Of a stretch of 64,000 nucleotides of DNA, positions 51,574 to 61,868 are shown piece after piece. This DNA comes from Lepus europaeus (taxonomy: Eukaryota; Chordata; Mammalia; Lagomorpha; Leporidae), in NCBI RefSeq assembly GCF_033115175.1, contig NC_084831.1, positions 45,478,002 to 45,542,001 of the forward strand. Direction: 5' to 3'. The notes beneath the pieces are model-generated. The model saw only the letters and a list, made by a program, of their open reading frames with translations. It searched no databases and was not told the DNA's origin. Numbering within the stretch: the first letter of the stretch is position 1; each line of letters opens with the position of its first letter. The position numbers and the translations under genes were made by a program.

Positions 51574-52194
51574 CCTGGGGACGGTCCCAACCCTGGGCCA
51601 GGCAGAGAGGAAATGGGCCTCTCTCTGCCATTCAAAGACTCTTTTGAGTTTGGGTGATGGCTGGTGAGGGCTGAGCTAAATTTTCCCATGGTGCCATTCC
51701 TTCAGAGGGAGGAAGCAGAGAGCCCTGGGAGACAGGCCTGCAGGAACATGCTTCATTAGCTGTAGCATGCTGCTGCCGCCCAACAGGACGCACACTGGCT
51801 GTCACTGGGAAGCGCCGTACGGTTGCCATCACCCAACACGGTGAAAGGGTGATAGATTTCACTGTGAGTACGCCAAGGACACCTCTAAACTTCCCCATGT
51901 CAGGCAGATGAAGTTCCTGCTTTATTTCCCCACCCTGCAGGTAACTGAAACTCAATTACTGCTGCTGCTCACTCGGTTCCGTCCCCCTGAGTTTAGATAG
52001 CTCTGGTGCCTCTCAGAACTCCCCTTCGCTTCTCTTTGCTCTACCCCAGGGGTGAGCCTGCCAGAGCCAGCACACTACCCCTTCTTGCCAGAGCTCACTT
52101 ATCTGAGCATTTCAGCTCTCCCTGGAAGACCTTCCGCGTTGGTCTTGGAGCCCCCATGCTGTGGCTTCTAATGAGGAGCTGGCCTCCAGCTCCC

Positions 52195-52400
52195 CCCACC
52201 TCGGGGTTGATTTGAATACGGCGGCCGCTCTCCGTGGGGCTCAGTGGAAGATACATAATGAAATTTCTCTTGAAATGAATTATTGCAGTCGAAAAAACTA
52301 CATCCATCCATAATTTAAAATGAAGTACCTCTATACAGGCCTGTTTGAACAATTATGTAAATGATACTTGGTTTTTAAAAAGAATAAACTGGGTTTTTTT
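52195..52400. promoter_or_regulatory. Candidate conserved non-coding block in the 3' UTR end
   Basis: AT-rich, low-CpG, complex sequence with repeated TAAT/ATTA cores (AATGAATTATTGC, CATAATTTAAAATG, ACAATTATGTAAATG), unlike the surrounding repeats. Such composition is common in deeply conserved elements. Conservation is inferred, not measured. Confidence 0.35.
52383..52388 (+). terminator. TCEANC2: Poly(A) signal AATAAA for TCEANC2
   Basis: This is the first AATAAA after the TCEANC2 stop. It is followed by a T-rich stretch (GGGTTTTTTTT) and then a GT-rich TGGTTTGTGC at about 52419-52428, as expected of a downstream element. Confidence 0.75.
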
Positions 52401-52429
52401 TCCTAAAACAAAAGAAGTGGTTTGTGCAT

Positions 52430-52920
52430 TGAAAAGTATTTTGAGTTGAGAAAGGGTTAAGTTAGTGAAATTAAAGAATGATGGGACAGAAGTATGAGGG
52501 AGGTAATGAGACCCAGGGAGGGATTTTAGATTAGAGGAGACCAAAGCAAATCTGTAATCTAAAAAGAAGAAGCCAGTGGAGAGGGGGAGATTTAAAATCC
52601 CCCCAAAAAAGGAAAGGGTTGAGAAGCAAGAATAGATGAGAAAGGGCTAACACTATTGTCTTAGCTTTTCCAGTGCTGGGTACTTTTCCTAAGATGATTC
52701 GCTAACACATACGTGCATCTTTCTATATTCTTAAAGTCCTGTCTAATTCTCTCACCTGCTCCGTGGAGGCAGCACTGTCTCAGGTTTTTAGATGCGCTCA
52801 TGTATTCAGCAGCGTTTGCTGAGTACCCATTTCATGGTGCACAGTGGCTGCCGAGCAGGAGCTCCACGCCAGACCCTGAGGCTCCCCCAGCAGAGGAATC
52901 TTGCTCAGCTTCCCGCTGCT
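52430..52920. other. Downstream flank without recognised elements
   Basis: Single-copy-looking sequence, purine-rich around 52480-52640. No gene seen. Confidence 0.4.
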
Positions 52921-52924
52921 GGCA

Positions 52925-53105
52925 ACACTGGGCTAGAATAATAGAGTGGGTACCATGTACCAGCACTGTGGTAAACTTTATACAGAAAGAAAATACCCAA
53001 TTAGAGATGAGAGAAGGGCGGCTCAGAAATGTATGGTGGCTTACTCAGGTCACAGATAGTGCGCTACAGCCCTAAGATTCAGAACCCAGGTCTCTTTGAC
53101 TGTAG
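52925..53105 (-). mobile_element. MIR SINE
   Basis: Antisense MIR: GTGGGTACCATGTACCAGC, GTGGTAAACTTTATACAG, GGCGGCTCAGAAATGTATGG, TTCAGAACCCAGGTCTC. Confidence 0.65.
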
Positions 53106-53139
53106 ACACTCTCCTTGGTTGATTTTATCCATCCTTACA

Positions 53140-53445
53140 GTTTCTTTTTAAAAAATTTATTTTTACTTATTTGAAAGGCAGAATGACAGAGAGAGATCTG
53201 TCTACTGATTTCACTCCTCAGTTGCCTTTAACAGCTGGGGCTTGGACAGGCCAAAGTGAGGAGCCTACAACTCCATCTGGGTCTCCCAAGTGGGTGGCAG
53301 GGACCCAAGTATTTGGGCTGTTACCTATTGCCTTCCAAGGTGTGCATTAGCTAGAAGCCAGATTGGAAGCAGAGTAGGGACTCAAACCCAAACACTCTAA
53401 TACGGCATGCAGGTGTCTTAACTGCTGAACCAAACACCTGCCCCC
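53140..53445 (-). mobile_element. Old C-repeat SINE
   Basis: Minus-strand copy from TTTCTTTTTAAAAAATTTATT to TGCTGAACCAAACACCTGCCCC. Confidence 0.75.
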
Positions 53446-53454
53446 AGCTCATAT

Positions 53455-54660
53455 CATATGGTGATACTCTAGTTTGTATCTTTAGCCCAGACCTGTTCCC
53501 TAGTTTGGGATGTTATCTCCTGGATGTGTCAGGGACATCTAAGATGTAACATGTCTTCTCTCAGTCTTCAGGTAGGAACCCCAGGGAGCTCAGCAGAAAC
53601 CCACATCTCCTACTCACAGCTAGCCATGTCCTAAACATTTTACTCCCCAGATACATTGGGATCTCCTGCCTCTTCATCTGTACTATCACATCAGGACTTG
53701 CCCAGAAGACTACTTCACCTCCTAACTGCTCTCTCTACCCCAGTCTTGCCCTCTTCACAGTTGCCTCTCCACACAATAAACAAACTGACACGGCAAAATT
53801 AGAGACCCCAGGCTGGTGGTGTGGTGAGCAGGTTAAGCTGCTGCTTGTGACATCAGTTGCCCACGCTAGAGTGTGGGTTTGAGTTCCAGCAGCTCCACTT
53901 CTGATCCCGCTGCCTGCTAATGTGCCTGGGAAAGCAGAGGAAGATGGTCCAAGTCCTTGGGCCCCTACCACCCATGTGGGAGATCTGGAGTTCCAGACTC
54001 CTGGCTTCAGCCTGGGCCAGACCCTGACCGTTGTAGCCATTTGGGGAGTGAAACCAGCAGATGGAAGACCTTTCTCTCTCTTTGCTTCCCTCTCTATCTC
54101 ATCCTGCCTTTCAAATAAATAAATAAATAAATATTTAAATTAAAAACATACAAATACAAAATTAGTGATCCAACCATCACTTCTCCACTGCAACCCATCT
54201 GTGGATCCGTATCACATGTAGGGTAAAATATAAGCACCTTAACTTTGGTGTACAGGGCTGTCTATGATCTAGGCTAATTTTACTAAGAATAAAAAGGTCT
54301 CCTCCCTCGCCATTCTCGCCTCTTTCCAAGCTCTGTCCCAAACTTGACCCTCCGTCTTCACGAGGCTGCTTGCAGTTTCTGACTGCATCAGATTTCTTGA
54401 AGCATCTGAGCATTGTCATGTGTTTCTGCTTCCCTAATTCCTTTTCTGGCCCCTGCTATAAAACCCCTTGTGTTCTGCTGTACCTGTGTTCTGTGGTTGT
54501 GCCTAGGGCCCTGTCTCCCCACTAGACTAACCCTTGAAGTCAGAAAGCCTGTTTTACTGGGTATCTTAGGCACTTGGAACATATTTGTCCATAGAGTAGC
54601 CCACAGATACATGTGGAATTTACTGATGTCCAGATGTCTGTGCTCTTCTTTGTTCCCCAC
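53455..54660 (+). mobile_element. L2 LINE copy 1, interrupted by a C repeat
   Basis: Sense L2: CTCCTAACTGCTCTCTCTAC near 53719, TAGGGTAAAATATAAGCACC near 54219, CTCCCTCGCCATTCTCGC, then the 3' UTR CCCTGTCTCCCCACTAGAC and TCTTAGGCACTTGGAACAT. Confidence 0.65.
53809..54145 (+). mobile_element. CSINE-type SINE
   Basis: From CAGGCTGGTGGTGTGGTGAGC to TTTCAAATAAATAAATAAAT, inserted in L2. AAATTAGAGA and AAATTAGTGA flank it. Confidence 0.84.
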
Positions 54661-54852
54661 TTAGTCCGTTATCCACAGAGTAACCAGAATAAACCTTTAA
54701 AAATGTAAGACAAATCATGTCTTCCTTGCTTATAACCTTCCAGAGGCTTCTATCTCATTTGGCATAAAATCCCAAGCCATTACCGTGTCCTCCAGGACCC
54801 AGAGTGATGTGGGCCCTGGCTGCCTCTTTGATCTCATTTTCTGACATATTCA

Positions 54853-54857
<5 letters not shown>

Positions 54858-54899
<42 letters not shown>
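54858..54899. repeat. (CT)20 microsatellite
   Basis: Uninterrupted CT dinucleotide run of about 42 bases, ending CTCAG directly before a minus-strand C repeat. Confidence 0.95.
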
Positions 54900-54901
<2 letters not shown>

Positions 54902-55198
54902 ATTTATTTATTTATTTGAAAGAGTTACACAGAAAGGGAGAGACAGAGAGAGAGAGGTCTTCCATTGCTGGTTCACCCCCAAGTGGTCACAATGACCAGG
55001 GCTGAGCCAGACCAAGGTCAGGAGCTTCATCTGGGTCCCACATGGATGGCAGAGACTCAAGCACTTGGGCCATCCCTACTGCCCTCCCGGGTCATCAGCA
55101 AGGAGCTGGACCAGAAGTGGAATAGCCGGGACATGAACTGGTGCCCATATGGGATGCTAGCATTGTAGGCAGCAGCTTTACCAGCTACCCAACAGCTT
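54900..55198 (-). mobile_element. CSINE2-type SINE
   Basis: From AGATTTATTTATTTATTTG to the GCTACCCAACAGCTTCCC end, inserted in L2 copy 2. Its T run is replaced by the CT microsatellite. Confidence 0.82.
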
Positions 55199-55479
55199 CC
55201 CTGCTCTCTCTCTACGTCACTCCCCTGCGGTCCACTGGTTCCCTTGCTGTTTTACACGTGCATCCTAAGCATGCTCCTTCCTCGGGGCCTTTGAACTTAC
55301 TGTTGAGATATCAGTGCTCTTTTCCCAGATATCTAATTTGCATGATCCTCCCCTCTCGAGATTCAGGGTTTTGATTTCTCTTATCAGAACAGCCTCACCA
55401 ATTACCCTAACTAAAATTACCCTCTCGACTACCCTTTAATACTCCACCTTGCTTTATTTTTCTTCAGAATGTTTAGTAC

Positions 55480-55788
55480 ACTTTGACACACAGAAATGGA
55501 GAGACAGAGAAAGATCTTCCATCTGCTGGTTCATTCACCAGATGGCTACAAGAGCCAGCACTGGGCCAGGCTGAAGCCAGGAGCCAGGAGCTTCATCTGG
55601 TTCTCCTATGTGGGTGCAGGGGCCCAAACATTTGGACCACCTTCTGCTGCTTTTCTCAGACATTAACAGGGAGCCGGAACTGGATCAGAAGTGGAGCAGC
55701 TGGGACACAAACCAGTGCCCATGTGGGATGCCAGCATCATAGGCGTCAGCTGTACCTGCTACCCCACAAAGCCAGCCTCACATTTATA
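55480..55788 (-). mobile_element. CSINE2-type SINE
   Basis: From TTTGACACACAGAAATGGAG to CTACCCCACAAAGCCAGCC, inserted in the L2 3' region; the T run is lost. Confidence 0.8.
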
Positions 55789-55934
55789 TTTTGTGTATCC
55801 CTCCACTTTAACATTTGGAGCTTGATAAAAGCAGAATCTGTGGTTCCCTGCCATAGTCCAGTACCTGGAATACAGCTTGACACATTCTAGGTCTCCTTAC
55901 TATTGGTTGAATAGTTGAATGACTGGTTATGTGG

Positions 55935-56330
55935 TTGTAAGACAAAGCCGTGTAATCTAGTCAGGGAATGTTTCCTGGAGGAGGTGATAGCTGTGTGCTG
56001 TCCTAAGGGCAGTAGTAGCTCATTGGAGGGTGTCAGTGGACGCCTGGCAGAGAGCAGGGTCTGGAAAGACTCAGATGGAGATGACTGGAAGCTGATCCGT
56101 GTGGCAGTAGAGGAGGAACACACAGGGGTGGGGCTGAAGCTGAGGCAGGAGAGAAAGGCCAGGCCTAGGCCCAGGACCAGATTGGAAGGGACTTGAGAAT
56201 CAGGTAAAGACTTTGGGGCTGACTCCAAGCAGAAACTGGTCAGTTTTGTGTTAACAGGCTTTGTGAAGAGAAGCTGGGGCAGGAAGAGAGACTGGACATA
56301 GGAAGCCTCATAAACAATCAAAGAGTTTGC
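55935..56330 (-). mobile_element. L2 LINE fragment
   Basis: Antisense L2: GTCAGGGAATGTTTCCTGG, AGGAGGTGATAGCTGTG, ATTGGAAGGGACTTGAG, TAAAGACTTTGGGGCTG. It lies back to back with the plus-strand L2 just before it. Confidence 0.55.
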
Positions 56331-56814
56331 TAACTTAGGAACCCAGAGTAAGTTGAAAGCAAAGTGCTCTCTGGCTGAAAGTCTTCAGTGGTGATAGTTA
56401 GAAAGCAGACTGATTGCAGAGATGTGCTTTGGAGATTCGGAAAGCAGGCCGTGGTGTTTATGGCTGTTTCTCCTTGATGCATCTGCAGAATTCCCATGAT
56501 CACTAATGGAGCTATTCTGAACACTTGCCGAAGAGGAGGAGCCTTGCAGACATCCTTGCCCACCCAGTAAGAAGCACCTTGGGGCCTAGCCTGTTAAAAA
56601 TGGAAGAGGTGTGCCTGAAATGGGCAGAGAGATGGTCTGGGACCTCTGAGTTACCTTTAAATCTAGGCGTGAACATGTTTTCCAAGTGTGCTCAGTTTCT
56701 GGAGGAAGTTTGGGAAAGTAAGCACCATCAGAGTCGGCATGGGCAGTTCTCTGATGCTTTTCTTGCAAGTGGTTAAATTGGAGGTCCCTGTCTTTTGGTA
56801 GAGACTGAGTCTAT

Positions 56815-57295
56815 TTTTGTTCACTCAACAAATAGGTGTTGTTCATCTTGTGTGTTAAGGACTGGCAGTGGGGAAACACCAGTGAAATTTGATTTTCATG
56901 CTTGAGGACCTGTTTGGTGGGGAGACAGGCGCACCAGTTAATAATTAGGGCATAGCATATTGGGTGTTCTATAGACGTTTATTTAAAATACTGAGAAAAT
57001 GCAGAAAGGAGTGACTAACACTGCCCTGAGAGGAAGAAAGTACTCACGTAGGAGATCATGTTTGAAACAAGGCGTAAGGGGTCAGGAGCAGTCTGTGTAC
57101 AAAATCAGAGTGAACATCGTGGCTGGTTTCAATAAAGGCAAATAGTACAAGGGAGCTGAAGAATAGATTCTTCAGAGTGGTGGTGAGAAATGGAGCAAAG
57201 CAGTCACCAGGGCCTGGAGGGCTTCGTCAGGGAGTTTGGCCTCGACCCCAGAGGACGGCGGCCTGTGAAAGTATTTGAGGAGGCCAGGGCCTAAC
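56815..57295 (-). mobile_element. L2 LINE fragment
   Basis: Antisense L2: TTCACTCAACAAATAGGTG, TGCTTGAGGACCTGTTTGG, GGGGAGACAGGCGCACC, then the AAGGGGTCAGGAGCAGTC and GGGAGTTTGGCCTCGACC parts. From 56330 to 56815 nothing is recognised. Confidence 0.5.
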
Positions 57296-57309
57296 AAGCT
57301 GTGTGTTTC

Positions 57310-57632
57310 GGGGCCAGCACTGTGGGGTAGTGGATAAAGCCACCGCCTGCAGTTCCGACATCCCTTCTGGGCACTGGTTCGAGTCCCGGCTGCTCCACTT
57401 CCAATCCAGCTCTCTGCTATGGCCTGGGAAAGCAGTGGAAGATGGCCCAGGTCCTTGGGCCCCTGCACCTGTGTGGGAGGGGCTTCTCGCTCCTGGCTTC
57501 GGATCAGCACGGTGTCAGCCGTTGCAGCCATCTGGGGAGTGAACCAGCGGATGGAAGACCTCTCTCTTTCTCTCTGCCTCTTCCTCTAACTCTGCCTTAC
57601 AAATAAATAAATAAATCTTTAAAAAAATAAAG
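57310..57632 (+). mobile_element. CSINE2-type SINE
   Basis: From GGGGCCAGCACTGTGGGGTAG to AAATAAATAAATAAATCTTT. TGTGTGTTTC is repeated on both sides. Confidence 0.88.
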
Positions 57633-57639
57633 ATGTGTG

Positions 57640-58320
57640 TTTCAGAAGCATGAGAATGTTCTTGTACAGATACCTAAAAAATTTGAAACATTAAAAAAAA
57701 CCCAACAATTTAAAGGAAAGCAAAGAAACACTTGAGAGTCAGTAAATTAAAGTGTGTGGGTTTGTGCTTTTTTTTTCTTTTCTTTTTTTGACAAATGAAG
57801 TTTAGAGTTGCCCGAACAGGTATCATTAAAGAGTTCCAGATTTGAGAAATGGCAGGAGGCCCAGATAATGCATTTACTGTGTTTATTGGTGAAGGAACAG
57901 GCAGCTGGCCTTTTTTCATTGATAGAATATAATGTTCTTAAACTTGTGCCTGTCAACCTCGGTTTGCTTTTGCTGCTGCCTCAGGCCCCGGGGCCTCACT
58001 CTGAGATTTGTAATGTGTTTTGGATGCGTTTATCACAGCTCGATGGGGCAAGGGCTCAGTTTGTTACTGCCCAGTCTTGCCATCAAAGGGAGTCCATCCA
58101 GAAAACAAGGATTTGGGAGCTTCGATTAGTTTAGTAACACTGCCATGATTTCAAAGGAAAGACCATGTGATCAAATGACATTGTGTTTCCTTGTAAATCA
58201 ACCAAAATGACATGATGCTGTCAGGGACAGACTCACCCGTAAGCAGAGGAGACTGGTTTCAAGAGCCAAGAAGACTGTGGTACCCATTCAAGTGCTGTTT
58301 TTCCATCTTGTGAAAGTCAC
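57640..58320. other. Repeat-free block with conserved-looking sequence
   Basis: About 680 bases with no C repeat, MIR or LINE pattern. The 57830-58220 part has balanced composition and motif-like words (CAGATAATGCATTTACTG, GTGATCAAATGACATTG), and open frames of 108 and 65 codons on the plus strand that I cannot assign. It is a possible regulatory element. Confidence 0.35.
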
Positions 58321-58455
58321 TCATTCAGTGTGCATGTTCCGAGTTGCTACGTGCCAAGTACAAGGGTCCCGGGGCTAAGGAAGGCCGTCTCTGGCCTCAG
58401 GGAGCCTCCAGTCTGGTGAGGGAGACAGACAGTAAGCATTATGACTAACAGGAAT
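58320..58455 (-). mobile_element. L2 LINE 3' end
   Basis: Antisense L2: TCACTCATTCAGTGTGC, TACGTGCCAAGTACAAGGG, CTCAGGGAGCCTCCAGTCTG, GGGAGACAGACAGTAAGC. Confidence 0.65.
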
Positions 58456-58593
58456 TCAAAGGAAAGGAAATCAGAAAGCCAGTAAACATTAAAAGACGTT
58501 CGGCCTTGCTGGTAATTGGGAAAATGGCGAAGGATTCATGCCGTCCTTCAAGACCTAAAGGATTTGGGGGGAAGGGGGTCCTGTAGCCCTCTT

Positions 58594-58594
58594 G

Positions 58595-58626
<32 letters not shown>

Positions 58627-58935
58627 ATTTATTTATTTGAAAGAGTTACAGAGAGAGGAGAGGCAGAGAGAGTGAGATCTTCCATCTGATGGTTCACTCC
58701 CCAAATAACCACAACGGCTGGAGCTACACCGATCCAAAGCCAGGAGCCAGGAGCTTTTCTGGGTCTCCCACAGGGTGCAGGGGCCTAAGGACTTGGGCCA
58801 TCTTCTACTGCTTTCCTAGGCCATAGCAGAGAGCTGGATTGGAAGTGGAGCACCCAGGTCTCGAACCGGCGCCCATATAGGATGCCGGTGCTTCAAGCCA
58901 GGGCGCTAACCTGCTGCGCCACAGCGCCAGCCCCT
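58594..58935 (-). mobile_element. CSINE2-type SINE
   Basis: From a T run of about 25 bases plus AAGATTTATTTATTTATTTG to CTGCGCCACAGCGCCAGCCCC. GTAGCCCTCTT and GTAGGCCTCTT flank it. Confidence 0.9.
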
Positions 58936-58939
58936 CGTA

Positions 58940-59505
58940 GGCCTCTTTTTCAGTCATTGGTCTGCTCCCCACGGAAACTAGTAGGATCCTGAAAGGCGAT
59001 TACAGCAAAATCCACCGCGCGGTAGTTCTTGTTGAGCTGTGCCGATGCGGCATCTTTCTCGAGTGTGTCGGCATGTTCTCAGGGACCTGTATGTTGCTAT
59101 TGATGTGAATGGATTCCTGTTCCTTCCCTGGCAGAAAGGAAAGTCAGAAACAGTTCGCATTTGCTGGAAATAGGCTGTGTACATTCCCCGTGTTGCCCAG
59201 GGCTGGCTCCCCTGCCCTCTCACAATATGGTGTGAAAAGATCTGTGCTGCCTAGGCATTGTGCAGAACATCTCACTGCTGCAGCGTATTCTGGGCCAAAG
59301 GAGCAAGAAACAGCAAGTATCTTAGAAGCCTGAATGAGACACATGCTTTCCTGAGAGGGTGAGAAAACCCCATGAAAATTCAGGGGCCTGATAGACCAGT
59401 AACATTTTTTAGGGACCAGTGGACTCTCAGATATGCGAGGGACATTCTCTCCAAAGTAAGTCAAATGAGAACCAGCAGATGGGAAATCTGTCTGTTAAAT
59501 AAGTG
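58940..59505. other. Downstream stretch without recognised elements
   Basis: Mixed composition, slightly CpG-containing around 59000-59060 (CCGCGCGGTAGTTC). No gene or repeat pattern assigned. Confidence 0.4.
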
Positions 59506-59510
59506 AATCT

Positions 59511-59803
59511 TGGGACCTGTGTTGTGGTCAGTAGGTTAAGCTGCAGCCTGCAGCACCAGCATCCCACATGAGCACTGGTTTGAGTCCTCTGCTTCCTCTC
59601 CAGCTCTGTGCTAACACACCTGGGAAGATCAAGATGGAGTTCCTTTCTCTTGGCTTCAGCCTAGCCCAGCCCTGGCCGTTGTTGCTATTTGGGGAGTGAA
59701 CCAGCAGATGGAAGATTTCTCTCGCTCTCTTTCTCTCTCTCTAACTCTGCCTTTCAAATAAATAAATAAGTAAATAAATAAATAAATAAATCTTAAGGGA
59801 AAA
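59511..59803 (+). mobile_element. CSINE-type SINE with extended AAAT tail
   Basis: From GGGACCTGTGTTGTGGTCAG to an AATAAATAAATAAGTAAATA tail that grows to about 35 bases of AAAT-type repeat. Part of the core is missing. Confidence 0.82.
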
Positions 59804-59849
59804 AAAGACAAGTGATTCTGTACCCCATCCCACCATTAGGAAAACACAC

Positions 59850-60006
59850 GTGAGTGCAGGGGCCCGAGGACTTGGGCCATCTTATGCTTTCCCAGGCCAC
59901 AGCAGAGCTGGATCGGAACTGGGGCAGCTGGGACTCGAACTGGTGCCCATATGGGATGCTGGCACTGCAGGCATCGGCTTTACCCGCTACGCCACAGTGC
60001 TAGCCT
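59850..60006 (-). mobile_element. C-repeat SINE fragment
   Basis: Only the half nearest the SINE 5' end remains: GTGCAGGGGCCCGAGGAC to CTACGCCACAGTGCTAGCC. Confidence 0.78.
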
Positions 60007-60009
60007 CTT

Positions 60010-60555
60010 TGATTACTTTTTAATGCTGTGTATTTGATAGGATTTCATTACGAGGAAGCTGATAATATAATCATTTACCACATTATTTTTCATCATTCTT
60101 AGAAGTCTTTTAAAAGTTTGCTTTTATTTAAGAGATTACCAGACTACATAATGTTTTAGATGTCACAGGTGTTTCCCCTGAATTTACGTTTGTGCTGTCC
60201 ATGAGGGATGCTGTGTTGATAGTCTTCTTTGGAACCTTACTTCTGTGAATGTCAGTAGTTTTCATAGTCCCACACCTTGGGGTAGGTTCCTACCTTTGCC
60301 TTTGAGCTCGTTAGCTTATTGGCACTCAAACCTCAAAAAGTTTGACCATGTGTGAGCTCCTGCTTGGGAAGGGTCCTGTGTACCTTGATATTCTGAGAGT
60401 GTGGACATCATAGAGCCATGAACTTAACCTCTTGGGAAGCAATCTTGACCTTGAGGGGTCAAGACAGTGGTTTGTTTACATGTTAAAAAATGAACTACAT
60501 GGCCTGCTGATGGTAATAGGCTTCATGCTTTTGATTTGTTTCATATGCTACTGTT
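60010..60555. other. Downstream stretch without recognised elements
   Basis: AT-rich sequence with nothing named. Confidence 0.35.
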
Positions 60556-60559
60556 TATT

Positions 60560-60815
60560 TTTTTATGTGTATACAAAGCAGGCTTGTACGAAGATTTTAA
60601 TTACAACATGGTTGATAATAGTAAAACTTTAGAAGCAGTCTAGATGTACATTAGAAAAAAAGAATGACTAAAGAAATTGTAATGTATCCAGATTCTGGAA
60701 TACTGTGTAGCAGAAAAAAAGTAAATTTAGGCTGTGTAACAGCATTGGCCAATAGAAATATAATCCGCATCACATATGTAATTTTAAACTTAAGAGCCAC
60801 ATTAAAAGTAAAAAG
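60560..60815. mobile_element. Old L1-like fragment
   Basis: TTGATAATAGTAAAACTTTAG, CAGTCTAGATGTACATTAG, AAAGAAATTGTAATGTATCC and TGGAATACTGTGTAGCAG follow a common old LINE 3' pattern. Confidence 0.5.
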
Positions 60816-60817
60816 AG

Positions 60818-61100
60818 GAGCTGGCAGTGTGGTGCAGTGGGTAAAGCCATATGGATGCTGGTTTGAGACCCAGCTGCTCCATTTCCAATCCAGCTCTCTG
60901 CTATTGCCTGGTAAAGTAGTAGAAGATAACCCAAGTCCTTGAACCCCTGCACCTGCGTGGGAGACCCAGAAGAAGCTCCAGGCTCCTTGCTTTGGATTGG
61001 CCCAGCTCTAGCCATGGTGGCCATCTGGGGAGTGAACCAGTGAATGGAAGACTTTTCTCTCTCTGCCTCTGCCTTTCAAATAAATAAATCTTTAAAAAAG
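60818..61100 (+). mobile_element. CSINE2-type SINE with internal deletion
   Basis: From GGAGCTGGCAGTGTGGTGCAG, lacking the CTGCAGTGCCGGCATCCC segment, to TTTCAAATAAATAAATCTTT. Confidence 0.85.
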
Positions 61101-61136
61101 TAAAACATAAATGAATTTTTAACAATATAGTTTGAG

Positions 61137-61480
61137 GCCGGCGCCATGGCTCAACAGGCTAATCCTCCGCCTAGCGGCGCTGGCACACTGGGTTCTAGTC
61201 CCGGTCGGGGCACCAGATTCTGTCCCGGTTGCCCCTCTTCCAGGCCAGCTCTCTGCTGTGGCCAGGGAGTGCAGTGGAGGATGGCCCAGGTCCTTGGGCC
61301 CTGCACCCGCGTGGGAGACCAGGAGAAGCACCTGGCTCCTGGCTTCAGATCAGCGCGGTGCGCCGGCCGCAGCGGCCATTGGAGGGTGAACCAACAGCAA
61401 AGGAAGACCTTTCTCTCTCTCTCTCTGTCTCTCTCTCTCTCTCTCACTATCCACTCTGCCTGTCAAAAATTTAAAAAAAA
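61137..61480 (+). mobile_element. CSINE3-type SINE
   Basis: From GCCGGCGCCATGGCTCAACAG to TGCCTGTC and A-rich tail, with A box TGGCTCAACAGG and near-B box GGTTCTAGTCC. A perfect 16-base direct repeat AACAATATAGTTTGAG lies at 61121-61136 and 61481-61496, the cleanest in the window. Confidence 0.95.
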
Positions 61481-61571
61481 AACAATATAGTTTGAGCCAA
61501 ATATACTGAAAAGTGTTACCATGTCAACATGTAATCAATATGAAAATTACTGAGATATTTAATATATTTTA

Positions 61572-61868
61572 ATATTTATTCATTTAAAAATTTATTTGAA
61601 AGGCAAAGTAGCAGAGATGGAGATCTCCCATTGCTGGTTAGATATGCCCTCCGCAGCCAGGGCTGCACCAACCCAAAGCCGAGCTCTCCATCCAGGTCTC
61701 CTATGTGGGTGGCAGGGACCCAGGTACTTGAGCTCTCACCTGCTGCCTTCCAGGTGCATTGGCAGGAAGCTGGATCAGAAGCAGAGGTGAGACTTGATCA
61801 CAGGCAGACAGCGTGGGATGCAGACATCTTAAACAGTGGCTTAACCTACAGTGCTACAACACTCCCCC
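61572..61868 (-). mobile_element. Old C-repeat SINE
   Basis: Minus-strand copy from TATTTATTCATTTAAAAATTT to CAGTGCTACAACACTCCCCCC. Confidence 0.74.

Larger units (their letters stand above)
44570..51384 (+). other. TCEANC2: TCEANC2 intron 4 (6.8 kb)
   Basis: Donor GTAATG at 44570; acceptor TGCTGTTTTTTAG ending at 51384. Compared with introns 2 and 3 it is poor in C repeats, with none between 45394 and 50608. Confidence 0.93.
51574..52410 (+). other. TCEANC2: TCEANC2 3' UTR
   Basis: About 0.83 kb without any C repeat follows the stop codon, up to the first AATAAA. The first part is GC-rich; the last 200 bases are AT-rich and look conserved. The end is inferred from the poly(A) signal; longer isoforms are possible. 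Confidence 0.7.
54665..55925 (+). mobile_element. L2 LINE copy 2, interrupted by two C repeats
   Basis: Sense L2: AGAGTAACCAGAATAAACC, AATCATGTCTTCCTTGC, CATTTGGCATAAAATCCC, then TCCTTCCTCGGGGCCTTTG, CTTGCTTTATTTTTCTTCAG and finally CCATAGTCCAGTACCTGGAA with a TTGGTTGAATAGTTGAATGA end. It is in tandem with copy 1. Confidence 0.68.

Noticed and set aside
2584..61490. Dozens of recurrent open frames with similar peptides containing [24 protein letters not shown] or GHPPLPSRA
   Set aside because: All lie within C-repeat SINEs and are translations of the repeat in different frames, not a protein family.
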